A program made the position numbers and the translations under genes. The notes under the pieces are model-generated. The model saw only the letters and a list, made by a program, of their open reading frames with translations, was not told the origin of the DNA and searched no databases. Below, in pieces: positions 34,070 through 43,201 of a stretch of DNA of 64,000 bases (positions are counted from its first letter, which is position 1; every line of letters starts with the position of its first letter). The stretch is from Comamonadaceae bacterium (GTDB lineage: Bacteria > Pseudomonadota > Gammaproteobacteria > Burkholderiales > Burkholderiaceae_C), in NCBI GenBank assembly GCA_027488115.1, contig JAIYCG010000044.1, forward strand, positions 240,486 through 304,485, given 5' to 3'.

Positions 34070-35680
34070 ATGAATCGATTAAGAACTTGGCCAGTGATTT
34101 TTCTACTGGTGTCCTGCTTGGCAATGGCTTTTCTAGCCAGCCCTGCAAGGGCCATGAGCCTGGCAGAAATGAAGGGATTGGTTGAAGGAGAAACCGATCA
34201 AAGAATTGAGACCCTGAACAAAGTGGTTGCACAGGGGGATGAAAATACTTTGGTTTTTCTGCAAGCTTTGGCCGACGATGCCGTCAAACTTGCAGGTGAC
34301 AAAATTTGGATTGTTCGAGACAGTTTGGGTGCAGGCAAAGCCCTTGACCCACTGACGGGCCAGAAACAAGATTTGCCTGCAGATGCACAAGACGTCGTCA
34401 GCAACAACCGTTTTCGAAGTGAAATTGAAACAGCCTTGGCTGCTTTGAAACTGTTCAGCAGTGACTTGAAGTTGCGACAGCAGGCCGTTAAAGCGTTGCT
34501 GAAAGAGCCAGACGCAAGCAAGCTCCCCATCCTGATCAAGGCCATTGCACAAGAGAAGGATGACAAGACACTCAAACTTCTCCAGCTGGCCAAGGCAGCC
34601 GCCCAACTGAGCGATGCAGATGTGGCCGTTCGATTAGAGGCTGCGCAGCGTTTGGCTGAAAGCCAAACCCCTGACACGCAATTGCTTTTGAACCAGCGCT
34701 TGGCCGAAGAGACCGATGCACAAGTGAAGGCTCAGCTCAAAAAATCGGTCACGGCCATTGAAAGCGCCTTGAAAACTGGCGAACGTTTAGGCGCTTTGTT
34801 CACGGGCGCCAGCTTAGGTTCTATTTTGTTGTTGGTGGCCCTGGGTTTGGCCATCACCTATGGCCTCATGGGTGTGATCAACATGGCCCATGGCGAGCTC
34901 ATGATGATTGGCGCTTATGCCACTTACGTGGTTCAAATTGTGTTTCGGCAATACTTCCCAGCTTATTTTGATGCTTATTTGTTGTTGGCCGTACCGCTCT
35001 CATTCTTGACATCGGCCCTAGTGGGTGCATTTTTAGAACGAACTGTTTTGCGCTTTTTGTACGGCCGTCCTCTTGAGTCTTTGCTGGCCACATGGGGCAT
35101 CAGCTTGATTTTGATGCAAACCGTGCGTTCCCTCTTTGGTGCTCAAAACGTGGGTGTTGAAAACCCTTCTTGGATGAGTGGCGGTATTCAAGTGATGTCT
35201 AATTTAAGTTTGCCTTACAACCGCTTGGTCATCATTGCTTTTGCGGCTGCCGTGCTGTTGGCCATGGCCTTGGTCATTGGCAGGACCCGCTTGGGTTTGT
35301 TTGTTCGTGGTGTGACGCAAAACCGTTCAATGGCCTCTTGCATGGGCGTCAACACTGCACGCATTGACACCTATGCATTTGCCTTGGGTTCTGGCATTGC
35401 AGGCTTGGCGGGCTGTGCCCTCAGCCAAGTCGGCAATGTGGGCCCTGATTTGGGTCAAAACTACATTGTTGACGCTTTCATGGTGGTTGTTTTAGGCGGC
35501 GTGGGTCAGTTGGCCGGTACGGTGTATGCAGCCCTTGGGCTTGGCTTGGTCAATAAATTACTGGAGGGCATCACAGGCGCCGTGCTTGCCAAAATTTGTG
35601 TCCTCGTGTTCATCATCATCTTCATCCAAAAAAGACCGCAAGGTATTTTTGCCATGAAGGGTCGGAGCGCGGAGGCTTGA
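34070..35680 (+). CDS. urtB: Urea ABC transporter permease UrtB
   Basis: UrtB is a LivH-like permease. From ATG at 34070 the product has 536 residues. A signal-like N-terminus is followed by a long helical extracytoplasmic region (about 25-240, HEAT-like, such as KALLKEPDASKLPILIKAI). Then comes the LivH core with multiple helices (GLAITYGLMGVINMAHGELMMIG). The long N-terminal extension is a feature of UrtB and not of amino-acid LivH. An upstream start at 34001 would lie inside the terminator hairpin and is rejected. Confidence 0.9.
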   Translation: MNRLRTWPVIFLLVSCLAMAFLASPARAMSLAEMKGLVEGETDQRIETLNKVVAQGDENTLVFLQALADDAVKLAGDKIWIVRDSLGAGKALDPLTGQKQDLPADAQDVVSNNRFRSEIETALAALKLFSSDLKLRQQAVKALLKEPDASKLPILIKAIAQEKDDKTLKLLQLAKAAAQLSDADVAVRLEAAQRLAESQTPDTQLLLNQRLAEETDAQVKAQLKKSVTAIESALKTGERLGALFTGASLGSILLLVALGLAITYGLMGVINMAHGELMMIGAYATYVVQIVFRQYFPAYFDAYLLLAVPLSFLTSALVGAFLERTVLRFLYGRPLESLLATWGISLILMQTVRSLFGAQNVGVENPSWMSGGIQVMSNLSLPYNRLVIIAFAAAVLLAMALVIGRTRLGLFVRGVTQNRSMASCMGVNTARIDTYAFALGSGIAGLAGCALSQVGNVGPDLGQNYIVDAFMVVVLGGVGQLAGTVYAALGLGLVNKLLEGITGAVLAKICVLVFIIIFIQKRPQGIFAMKGRSAEA

Positions 35681-35681
35681 G

Positions 35682-36800
35682 ATGACGACTTTGAATCATT
35701 CCAAAATTGAACTGCCCCAACCTGAGCCCTTGTTCACTCCTAAGGGGTGGACGGCCTTTTTGGTGGCGCTGGTGTTGGTGAGCCTTTGCGTACCACTGAT
35801 GAATTTGGTGGTGCCGCAAGGCCATTGGTTGCACTTTAGCGACTACGCCGTGAGCTTGATTGGCAAAATCATGTGCTACGCCATTTGTGCGCTGGCCATG
35901 GATTTAATCTGGGGCTACACCGGCATTTTGTCCCTAGGCCATGGTTTGTTCTTTGCTATTGGCGGTTATGTCATGGGCATGTACCTCATGCGTCAAATTG
36001 GCACCGATGGCAATTACAAAAGCAACTTGCCTGACTTCATGGTGTTTCTTGATTGGAAAGAGTTGCCATGGCATTGGACGCTGTCGGACAGCTTTGTGGC
36101 CACCTTGTTCTTGATTGTTTTGGTGCCTGCCGTGGTGTCTGGTGTGTTTGGCTACTTTGCTTTCAGATCGCGCATCAAAGGGGTCTACTTTTCAATCATC
36201 ACGCAGGCCATGACCTTTGCGGCTATGTTGTTGTTCTTTCGCAATGAAACTGGCTTTGGCGGTAACAATGGCTTCACAGACTTCAAACGCATTTTGAATT
36301 TACCGTTGGCTACACCCAACATGCGCATGATTTTGTTTGTCTTGACTGGACTGACCTTGCTTGGATTTTTCCTCATGGCCCGTTGGCTGATTCGCAGCAA
36401 GTTCGGTCGCGTGTTGCAAGCCATTCGAGATGCTGAGTCGCGCGTCATGTTCTCTGGCTATTCGCCGTTGCCTTACAAACTCAGCATCTGGGTCATTTCT
36501 GCCATGATGTGTGGTGTAGCAGGTGCTTTGTATGTACCGCAAGTGGGCATCATCAACCCGGGTGAGATGAGCCCAGCCAACTCCATTGAAATTGCGGTGT
36601 GGGCTGCCGTGGGTGGCCGAGGCAGTTTGATTGGCCCTGTGGTGGGTGCGTTCTTGGTGAACGGTGCTAAGAGCTGGTTGACAGTCACAGCACCAGAATT
36701 TTGGTTGTATTTCTTAGGTGCCTTGTTCATTGCTGTTACTTTGTTTTTGCCGAAGGGCGTGGTGGGCTTGGTGCAGCGCTTCAAGGGAGGTCGGTCATGA
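35682..36800 (+). CDS. urtC: Urea ABC transporter permease UrtC
   Basis: UrtC is a LivM-like permease of 372 residues with about ten membrane helices. It shows ALAMDLIWGYTGILSLGHGLFFAIGGYVMG split across 70-100, RSRIKGVYFSIITQAMTFA and the GEMSPANSIEIAVWAAVGGRG motif typical of this group. It starts one base after the urtB stop and overlaps urtD by 4 bases. Confidence 0.93.
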   Translation: MTTLNHSKIELPQPEPLFTPKGWTAFLVALVLVSLCVPLMNLVVPQGHWLHFSDYAVSLIGKIMCYAICALAMDLIWGYTGILSLGHGLFFAIGGYVMGMYLMRQIGTDGNYKSNLPDFMVFLDWKELPWHWTLSDSFVATLFLIVLVPAVVSGVFGYFAFRSRIKGVYFSIITQAMTFAAMLLFFRNETGFGGNNGFTDFKRILNLPLATPNMRMILFVLTGLTLLGFFLMARWLIRSKFGRVLQAIRDAESRVMFSGYSPLPYKLSIWVISAMMCGVAGALYVPQVGIINPGEMSPANSIEIAVWAAVGGRGSLIGPVVGAFLVNGAKSWLTVTAPEFWLYFLGALFIAVTLFLPKGVVGLVQRFKGGRS

Positions 36801-37669
36801 CCCCTGACTTGCTAAAACAAGGCGCACAGCGTGTGGCCAAGCGCTTGGAAAAAGACAGCACTCAAACGGAGTCGGGTGGGCGAGACGCCAGCTACGGGCG
36901 TCTTCACAAGCCAGGCGAGGTAGACGTATCGCATGGCCGCATTTTGTACTTAGAAGATGTGAGCGTGAGTTTTGATGGGTTCAAGGCCATCAACAAACTT
37001 TCGCTTGACATTGCGCCAGGTGAATTGCGCTGCATCATTGGCCCAAACGGTGCCGGTAAGACCACGATGATGGACATCATTACCGGCAAAACACGCCCTG
37101 ATGAAGGCCAAGTGTTCTTTGGCAGCACCTTAGATTTACTGCGTCACACCGAGCCCGAAATTGCACAACTGGGCATTGGTCGAAAATTTCAAAAGCCGAC
37201 TGTGTTTGAGCAACTCACTGTATTTGAAAACTTGGAGTTGGCGCTCAAAACACCCAAGGGCGTGAAGGCTTCGATGTTCTTCAAACTCGATTCTTTGCAA
37301 TCAGATCGTTTGGCCGAAGTGCTTCACACCATTCACCTGGCGGACAGTGTGCTCACCCAGGCTGGCAATTTGAGCCATGGCCAGAAGCAATGGTTAGAAA
37401 TTGGCATGTTGCTTATGCAAGACCCCAAGCTCTTGTTGTTGGACGAACCCGTGGCCGGTATGACAGACCACGAAACAGAACGCACAGCAGAGCTGTTTTT
37501 AACGCTCAAAGGCAAGCACTCTTTGATGGTGGTGGAGCACGACATGGGCTTTATCAAAACCATTTCCGACATCGTGACCGTCTTGTGTGATGGCTCAGTG
37601 TTGGCGCAAGGCACGCTGGACCAAGTTCAAGCGGATGAGCGTGTGATTGAAGTTTATTTGGGCCGTTGA
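36797..37669 (+). CDS. urtD: Urea ABC transporter ATPase UrtD
   Basis: UrtD is a LivG-like ATPase. From ATG at 36797 the product has 290 residues. A 45-residue polar N-terminal extension precedes the domain; Walker A is IIGPNGAGKTTMMD, the signature LSHGQKQWLEIGMLL and Walker B LLLLDEPVAGM. The LSHGQ form replaces LSGGQ, a known UrtD variant. The start overlaps the urtC stop (ATGA). Confidence 0.93.
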   Translation: MTPDLLKQGAQRVAKRLEKDSTQTESGGRDASYGRLHKPGEVDVSHGRILYLEDVSVSFDGFKAINKLSLDIAPGELRCIIGPNGAGKTTMMDIITGKTRPDEGQVFFGSTLDLLRHTEPEIAQLGIGRKFQKPTVFEQLTVFENLELALKTPKGVKASMFFKLDSLQSDRLAEVLHTIHLADSVLTQAGNLSHGQKQWLEIGMLLMQDPKLLLLDEPVAGMTDHETERTAELFLTLKGKHSLMVVEHDMGFIKTISDIVTVLCDGSVLAQGTLDQVQADERVIEVYLGR

Positions 37670-37680
37670 GCGGCAATGCG

Positions 37681-38388
37681 ATGAATTTAACGGTACAACA
37701 TATTCAGCAGTATTACGGCGGCTCGCATATCTTGCGTGACGTAAGTCTAGAGGCCAAGCGGGGTGAAGTGACGGTCTTGTTGGGCCGAAATGGTGTGGGC
37801 AAAACCACCTTGTTGAAATCTTTGATGGGCGTTGTACCCATCCGAAGCGGATCAGTGATTTTGGGAACGCAGGACCTGACCCATGCAACGCCCTATGAAC
37901 GGGCCAGAGCCGGTGTGGGCTATGTGCCCCAAGGCCGTGAAATTTTTGCACGGCTCACAGTTGAAGAAAATTTGCAAATGGGCTTGGCCACTCAGCCTGG
38001 CAGCACGCCCATCCCTGCCGAATTGTTTGATCTTTTTCCGGTCTTGAAACAAATGTTGCATCGCCGTGGCGGAGACCTCTCTGGTGGACAGCAGCAACAA
38101 TTGGCCATAGCGCGTGCGCTTGCCGCCAAACCCAAGTTGCTCATTTTGGACGAACCTACTGAAGGCATTCAGCCCAGCATCATCAAAGACATTGGTCGGG
38201 TGATTCGAAAGTTGGCCGATGAGGGTATGCAAGGCCAACGCATGGCCGTTTTATTGTGCGAGCAGTACTACGACTTTGCCGAAGAGTTGGCTGATGCCTA
38301 CATGGTCATGGAGCGCGGCGAAGTGATTGCCAAAGGCCCAGGCCACGAAATGCAGTCCAAAGGCATTCGACAATTGGTTGCGATTTAA
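37681..38388 (+). CDS. urtE: Urea ABC transporter ATPase UrtE
   Basis: UrtE is a LivF-like ATPase. The 235-residue product from ATG at 37681 has Walker A LLGRNGVGKTTLLK, GYVPQGREIFARLTVEENL, signature LSGGQQQQLAIARAL and Walker B LLILDEPTEGIQP. The QGREIF and EGIQP segments are typical of UrtE/LivF. It starts 11 bases after urtD. Its 3' end overlaps that of the convergent ureD by 4 bases. Confidence 0.94.
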   Translation: MNLTVQHIQQYYGGSHILRDVSLEAKRGEVTVLLGRNGVGKTTLLKSLMGVVPIRSGSVILGTQDLTHATPYERARAGVGYVPQGREIFARLTVEENLQMGLATQPGSTPIPAELFDLFPVLKQMLHRRGGDLSGGQQQQLAIARALAAKPKLLILDEPTEGIQPSIIKDIGRVIRKLADEGMQGQRMAVLLCEQYYDFAEELADAYMVMERGEVIAKGPGHEMQSKGIRQLVAI

Positions 38389-39215
38389 ACGCTCCAGATG
38401 CGAGGCGGCTCGCTTGGCAACTGCCAGAGCGCATGTCGCCAAGCTGCCCAAACCTGCTTGAGTAAATCCATGGTCGGTTCGACCAAGGGTGATATAACTC
38501 GCATCACAATGACCTGTGGATGCACGCAGGTAATGCCTGCTTGCAGTTGGAGTGGGTTGGCTTCAATGATGCTTCTGGCGGTTTCTAAAGCGCTTTCTAT
38601 GCGTTCTGAGGCGATGGGAGAACCGCAGGCGAAGACCAAGCTGGCAAAACATTTCTGGCCTGCCAAACCCAATGGGCTGTTAAGCCAACGTTCATCATTG
38701 CCTCGAATGTTGCCGCGCTCTAACCAGACGCCTGGAATTTCGATGTGCTGTTGAAAGTGGCCCTGTCTGAAGGCCAGGTCTGAGGAGGGCAGCCCCAGTG
38801 CCGTCACATCCCAGGTGATCAATTCCGCCTTCGGTGCCAAATGAAAAACGGCTCGATTGGTGGCTTCGCAGTCGTTGTAAGCAATGGCTTCTAAGGGGAG
38901 CCATTCAAGGCGTGCTTGATCTGCTACATCGGCCATCACTTGCTGCATGGCCGGATACCCACCAGATTTGTAAAAACGTGTGGCACCTGGCGTGCTCACC
39001 AAGCCATGCGCACCCGTTGCCACCTTGACTTGAATGTCGAGCGTGTCACCCCCCACCAAACCACCGGGCGGATGTACCAAAACATTGTGACAAATTTGAT
39101 TGCCTTCGGGGTAAAGGCTTTTTAAGATGCGCAGCGGACCTTGGTGTGTGTATCTGGCTACGGTGCGCTGAGTCTCTAGCGTGTAATCAAGTTGTAGTTC
39201 AGCGCGCCATGCCAT
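38385..39215 (-). CDS. ureD: Urease accessory protein UreD
   Basis: UreD (UreH) binds the urease apoprotein and recruits UreF/UreG for nickel loading. The 276-residue product has the family motif HPPGGLVGGDTLDIQVKVATGAHGLVSTPGATRFYKS split over about 47-85, and NDCEATNRAVFHLAPKAELI. It is not in the ure gene block: it lies beyond the urt operon, starting 12 bases after the channel gene on the same strand. This suggests co-transcription with that channel. Confidence 0.93.
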   Translation of the reverse strand: MAWRAELQLDYTLETQRTVARYTHQGPLRILKSLYPEGNQICHNVLVHPPGGLVGGDTLDIQVKVATGAHGLVSTPGATRFYKSGGYPAMQQVMADVADQARLEWLPLEAIAYNDCEATNRAVFHLAPKAELITWDVTALGLPSSDLAFRQGHFQQHIEIPGVWLERGNIRGNDERWLNSPLGLAGQKCFASLVFACGSPIASERIESALETARSIIEANPLQLQAGITCVHPQVIVMRVISPLVEPTMDLLKQVWAAWRHALWQLPSEPPRIWSV

Positions 39216-39227
39216 GGTGGAGAGCCT

Positions 39228-40856
39228 TTAGGTGGGAGGTGTTTCTTGTCGGTTGATCAATCGCCACAATTGTTTCTCTGATTCCGTCAACTGATCGGGT
39301 TTGGTCATCGCTTGATTCAAGGCTTCTTGATTGCTCAACAAATTAAGTTGCCTCACTTGACCCAGTAAATATTTGTAGTGCTCTAAGGCATGGTAGGGGT
39401 TGGCTGCAATTTTATGCAAAGGCAACACCGACACATCGTCCATCAATTCCCGCTCTCTCTTTGCTTTTTGAATCAACCTTTGTAAATCTGTGTCTGACAA
39501 GTGCAAGCGTTTGCTTTCAGCTTTGATAAATGCAGCCTCTTCGTCATCGATAGAGCCATCGGCCAGCATTTCGTAGATGGCATTGACCAGCGCATCGCGG
39601 TCAGATTTAAGCTGGTCTGCAAATGCGGCCGATAACAGCGCTGCCGGGATGGCAAAAATACCAATGCCAATCAGAGCTAACACAATGGTCATGGCCCGAC
39701 CTGCGGGGGTCACAGGTGAAATGTCACCATAGCCGACGGAAGCCAACGTAATGACGGCCCAGTAAATTGATTGAGGGATGTTTTCAAATTTATCGGGCTG
39801 GGCCTCGTGCTCAAACAAATAGCCCAAGCTGGCCGTCATGACCACCAACAACAACATGATGAAAGCGGAAGCTGCCATCACAGGCCACTCTCGAACAATC
39901 ACTTGCGAGAGTGATTTTGTGGCACCCGTGTAACGCGTGAGTTTTAAAAGTCGCAAGAGTCTGAAGACTCGCATAAAGCGCAAGTCAAACAGGTGATGTA
40001 AAAACACTTCCAAGAAAAAGGGCGCAATGGCTAACAGATCGATGATGGCCGAGGGCGATTTCGCCAGACGCAGGCGACCACTGATGGCCTTTTGGTAGCC
40101 AGGCTCCTCAACACAACAGTAAAGCCTTAAGCAGTATTCGACGGTGAAAATACTGACAGCTACAGCATCCAGAATAAGGAATTCAAGGTTCAGTAAATAG
40201 TGAATACTGTGGACTGACTCCAATATGACAGCCAGTACGGAGATGATGACCCAGATGACAATGAACGTATCAAACATGGCATGCAGTTCACCGCCATATT
40301 CACTGGGGAACACCACCGCATGAACCTTTTGTCTGAATGTTCTGCCTCGGTTAACCGCAATGAATTCTTTGATGGCTGGAATGAGAACCCTGAACAACTT
40401 CAAGATGCGAAGAAGTCTGAGCAGTCTGAGGAAACGCAAGTCAATGGCAATGAATGCTTGGAGGAAGAATGGCAGGATAGACAACAAGTCAATGATGGCA
40501 AACGGACTTGTGACATAACTGGTTCTAGCAAAGCGTTTCTTTTTGAATTCTTCGTCCTCTGGCGCCAGATAAAGTCGAAGGAGATATTCAATGGAAAAGA
40601 TGGCTACCGAGACGATGTCAAAGTAGTGAAAGAACGCTTCATAAGGTTCATAAATGGCAGGAACATGCTCAAAAATCAGTGCAAATAAATTGGCAACAAT
40701 GAGCAATCCAATCCATTTGTCAACGCTCTTGTGGTGGTTGCCTTCAATGTGCGGGTCGAGTAACCACGCGTGCAACCATTTTCTGAGGGGCAAATCACTG
40801 GAAATGTTGGCCGAGAGGTGGCTGAGTAATCGCTCATCTAAATCTTTTTCTTGCAT
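39228..40856 (-). CDS. Ion channel with two voltage-sensor domains and one pore
   Basis: The 542-residue product has ten predicted membrane helices. Residues 47-160 form a first four-helix voltage sensor (S2 with IFSIEYLLRLY, S3 SPFAIIDLLSILPFF, S4 DLRFLRLLRLLRILKLFR), but no pore follows. Residues 195-312 form a second sensor that is a near repeat (IFTVEYCLRLY, SPSAIIDLLAIAPFF, DLRFMRVFRLLRLLKLTR), about 150 residues later. S5, the potassium filter SVGYGD (373-378) and S6 follow. The C-terminus (about 415-475) is a charged helical region of TerB/EF-hand look (LADGSIDDEEAAFIKAESKR). It is likely a K+ channel. ureD begins 12 bases downstream, and a membrane protein gene ends 12 bases upstream. 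Confidence 0.82.
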   Translation of the reverse strand: MQEKDLDERLLSHLSANISSDLPLRKWLHAWLLDPHIEGNHHKSVDKWIGLLIVANLFALIFEHVPAIYEPYEAFFHYFDIVSVAIFSIEYLLRLYLAPEDEEFKKKRFARTSYVTSPFAIIDLLSILPFFLQAFIAIDLRFLRLLRLLRILKLFRVLIPAIKEFIAVNRGRTFRQKVHAVVFPSEYGGELHAMFDTFIVIWVIISVLAVILESVHSIHYLLNLEFLILDAVAVSIFTVEYCLRLYCCVEEPGYQKAISGRLRLAKSPSAIIDLLAIAPFFLEVFLHHLFDLRFMRVFRLLRLLKLTRYTGATKSLSQVIVREWPVMAASAFIMLLLVVMTASLGYLFEHEAQPDKFENIPQSIYWAVITLASVGYGDISPVTPAGRAMTIVLALIGIGIFAIPAALLSAAFADQLKSDRDALVNAIYEMLADGSIDDEEAAFIKAESKRLHLSDTDLQRLIQKAKRERELMDDVSVLPLHKIAANPYHALEHYKYLLGQVRQLNLLSNQEALNQAMTKPDQLTESEKQLWRLINRQETPPT

Positions 40857-40868
40857 ATCAGCCCCTGT

Positions 40869-41438
40869 TTAGAACTCAAACTCGTCGACTTTGATGGCAT
40901 AGCCACCTTTGTCGCAAACAGTCAACTTGAGAGTCATTTTGGTGTCAATGGGATCTATTTCAACCAATTGCGATGAAACGGAGGGTATGGCTGAACCTGC
41001 AGGCGTTGCGACAACTTTTTCTAACACGATGTTGCCAACGGACTCACGATCTTTGGGGTCACATTTGGCAACGAAAACAGGTGGTTTGAGGCTGAAAGGG
41101 TTGTTTAGTTTTTGGAGTACGGCCACGTTGTCCATTATTTCTTGAAAACAATCGCCCCATCTTCGTCTTTCCATGCCGCTGACTGCGCAAGATTCAAGGG
41201 CATAGTCATCTTGCATTCGAGCTTCGCTGTTGTCTTTGAACCACTTAACCCAAGCTTCTCCATTGCGTTTGGTGATCTCGTTTTTCGAGCCCTCTTCATG
41301 CGATAAAACGCCAACCCAAGCAACGCCAACCAACATGCAAGCAAGGAATATGAAAAATGCGATGTCCCAAACAGTGGGCGCGCCCGAATGGGCAGGTGCT
41401 GACTGAGCAGTTTCAACAGACTGAACTTTTTCCGTCAT
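40869..41438 (-). CDS. Single-pass membrane protein of unknown function
   Basis: From ATG at 41438 (MTEKVQSVETAQ) with a clear AAGGGAG site upstream, the product has 189 residues. One helix spans about residues 26-46 (IAFFIFLACMLVGVAWVGVL). The N-terminus is probably cytoplasmic and the rest periplasmic, with four cysteines (in ESCAVSG, GDCFQE, AKCDPK, TVCDKG) that could form two disulfides. I do not recognise a family. It sits 12 bases before the tandem-sensor channel, so it may be an accessory subunit; this is inference. Confidence 0.55.
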   Translation of the reverse strand: MTEKVQSVETAQSAPAHSGAPTVWDIAFFIFLACMLVGVAWVGVLSHEEGSKNEITKRNGEAWVKWFKDNSEARMQDDYALESCAVSGMERRRWGDCFQEIMDNVAVLQKLNNPFSLKPPVFVAKCDPKDRESVGNIVLEKVVATPAGSAIPSVSSQLVEIDPIDTKMTLKLTVCDKGGYAIKVDEFEF

Positions 41439-41575
41439 AAGAACGCGCTCCCTTAGGGTTAAAAAAACCATGTGAATGCCAAGTAGGCACTTCGATGCAA
41501 CAGTGCATCCTAAGGAATCGGCTCGAAAGGTCAAGCCTTGAGAGCACCACTTACTTCAAAATGAATGAATTCACA

Positions 41576-42343
41576 TCATTCGTTGTTGGTACCTCGGTGA
41601 GCCCAAGCGGTTGTGTGTTTTTCAATGTAGCTAAATAGTTCGTACATCACCATGGCCATGGCGCCTACCACCACCAGGCCAGAGAAAGCCAAGCCCATTT
41701 GCATGGCAGAGCCCGCAGAGATCAGTAGATATCCGATGCCCTCATTGGCGGCGGTCATTTCGGAAACTGTTGTGCCAACGAAGGCCAATGTGATCGCCAC
41801 TTTGAGTGAGCCATAGAAATAAGGCATGGAGCGGGGCAAGCCCACTTTGACCAACACATCCCAACGCTTTGCACCCAGAACGCGCAGCACGTCTTCAAGC
41901 TCGGGCTCTAGCGTCGCCAAGCCCGTGGCAATGTTGACCATGATGGGGAAGAAGCTAATGAGAAAGGCAGTCAGAATGGCCGGGCCAATACCGATGCCAA
42001 ACCAGACGACCAAGATGGGTACAAAGGCTGCCTTGGGTAAGGCGTTGAAGGCTGTCATGAGAGGGTAGACGGCGGCATAGGCCAAACGCGAGCTACCAAT
42101 GACAAAGCCCAACAAAACACCCACCACAATGGCCAAGCCAAAACCGGCCATGGTGACCCAATAAGTGCGCCAAGCGTGTGCAGCAATGACACCGCTGAAT
42201 TCAACGGTTTGTTGGGCGATGCGATAGGGGCTGGGGAAAATGAATTCTGAAACATTGAAGAGGCTGCAAATGGCTTGCCAAATGACAAGCGTGAGCACCA
42301 ACAAAATCCAGGGTGCGGATGCTTCTAGCGTTTTTTTATTCAC
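41576..42343 (-). CDS. NitT/TauT-type ABC transporter permease
   Basis: The 255-residue product has six membrane helices and the permease signature with the cytoplasmic EAA-type loop (VLRVLGAKRWDVLVKVGLPRS, about 166-186). It belongs to the SsuC/TauC/ThiX group. The gene follows the ATPase gene by 11 bases and ends the operon of receptor, ATPase and permease. The substrate is not shown by sequence; the operon shares a regulatory palindrome with the purine genes, so a purine-derived compound is inferred. Confidence 0.88.
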   Translation of the reverse strand: MNKKTLEASAPWILLVLTLVIWQAICSLFNVSEFIFPSPYRIAQQTVEFSGVIAAHAWRTYWVTMAGFGLAIVVGVLLGFVIGSSRLAYAAVYPLMTAFNALPKAAFVPILVVWFGIGIGPAILTAFLISFFPIMVNIATGLATLEPELEDVLRVLGAKRWDVLVKVGLPRSMPYFYGSLKVAITLAFVGTTVSEMTAANEGIGYLLISAGSAMQMGLAFSGLVVVGAMAMVMYELFSYIEKHTTAWAHRGTNNE

Positions 42344-42354
42344 AAATCACCTGC

Positions 42355-43173
42355 TTATTGATTAATGACAGCGCCGGCTTTGCGAATGGCACCAATGTGG
42401 CCACGCAGCTCTTGAACGATGTGGGTGAACTCGGGCGTGTAAGTGACTTCCAAATCGCGAGGGCGTGGCAAGTCAATTTCTTTCTTCACCACAAAGCGGC
42501 CTGGGCTCTTGCTCATCACATACACCGTGTCGGCCAAGAATACGGATTCACGCAAATCGTGAGTGACCAATATGACGTTGAATTTTTGTTCGGTCCAAAG
42601 GTCACGCAGGATGCACCACAGTTCTTCACGCGTGAAGGCGTCGAGCGCACCAAAGGGCTCGTCAAGTAGCAGCATTTTGGGCTCGTGAATGAGCGCGCGG
42701 CAAATGCTAGCGCGCTGTTGCATACCGCCAGAGAGTTGCCATGGAAATTTGTTTTCGTAACCACCTAAGCCAACCGTCTTTAACAACTTGATGGCGCGCT
42801 CTGCAAATTCTGCTTTGCGTTGTTTGAACTGGGAGCGATAGGGCTCAACAATTTCAAGGGGTAGCAATACGTTGTCTAGGGTGGTACGCCATGGCAACAG
42901 CGATGGCGCTTGGAACGCCATGCCGCTGATTTTCAGGGGGCCTGTGACAGGTTGACCATCTACAAAAATCTGACCTTTGCTAGGCTTTTTTAGGCCCGTT
43001 GTGAGCTTCATGAAGGTGGACTTGCCACAACCCGAAGGGCCCACAATGGCAATGAACTCGCCCTGTTTGACTTGCAAGTTGATGTCTTCAACTGCAAAGT
43101 GGTTTTGCGCTAACAACTCGTCGTTGTAGGCCAACCAAACATTTTGGAAATCAACGAAATTTGCAGTGGTCAA
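42355..43173 (-). CDS. NitT/TauT-type ABC transporter ATPase
   Basis: The 272-residue ATPase has Walker A IVGPSGCGKSTFMKL, signature LSGGMQQRASICRAL, Walker B LLLLDEPFGALD and the H-loop VTHDLRE. It energises import through the downstream permease. The FGALDAFTREELW and SKSPGRFVVKKEIDLPRPR segments are typical of SsuB/TauB-type ATPases. It starts 28 bases after the receptor gene. Confidence 0.9.
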   Translation of the reverse strand: MTTANFVDFQNVWLAYNDELLAQNHFAVEDINLQVKQGEFIAIVGPSGCGKSTFMKLTTGLKKPSKGQIFVDGQPVTGPLKISGMAFQAPSLLPWRTTLDNVLLPLEIVEPYRSQFKQRKAEFAERAIKLLKTVGLGGYENKFPWQLSGGMQQRASICRALIHEPKMLLLDEPFGALDAFTREELWCILRDLWTEQKFNVILVTHDLRESVFLADTVYVMSKSPGRFVVKKEIDLPRPRDLEVTYTPEFTHIVQELRGHIGAIRKAGAVINQ

Positions 43174-43201
43174 AACAGGCCGCCTCGTTCAATCGGAAAA
43201 A

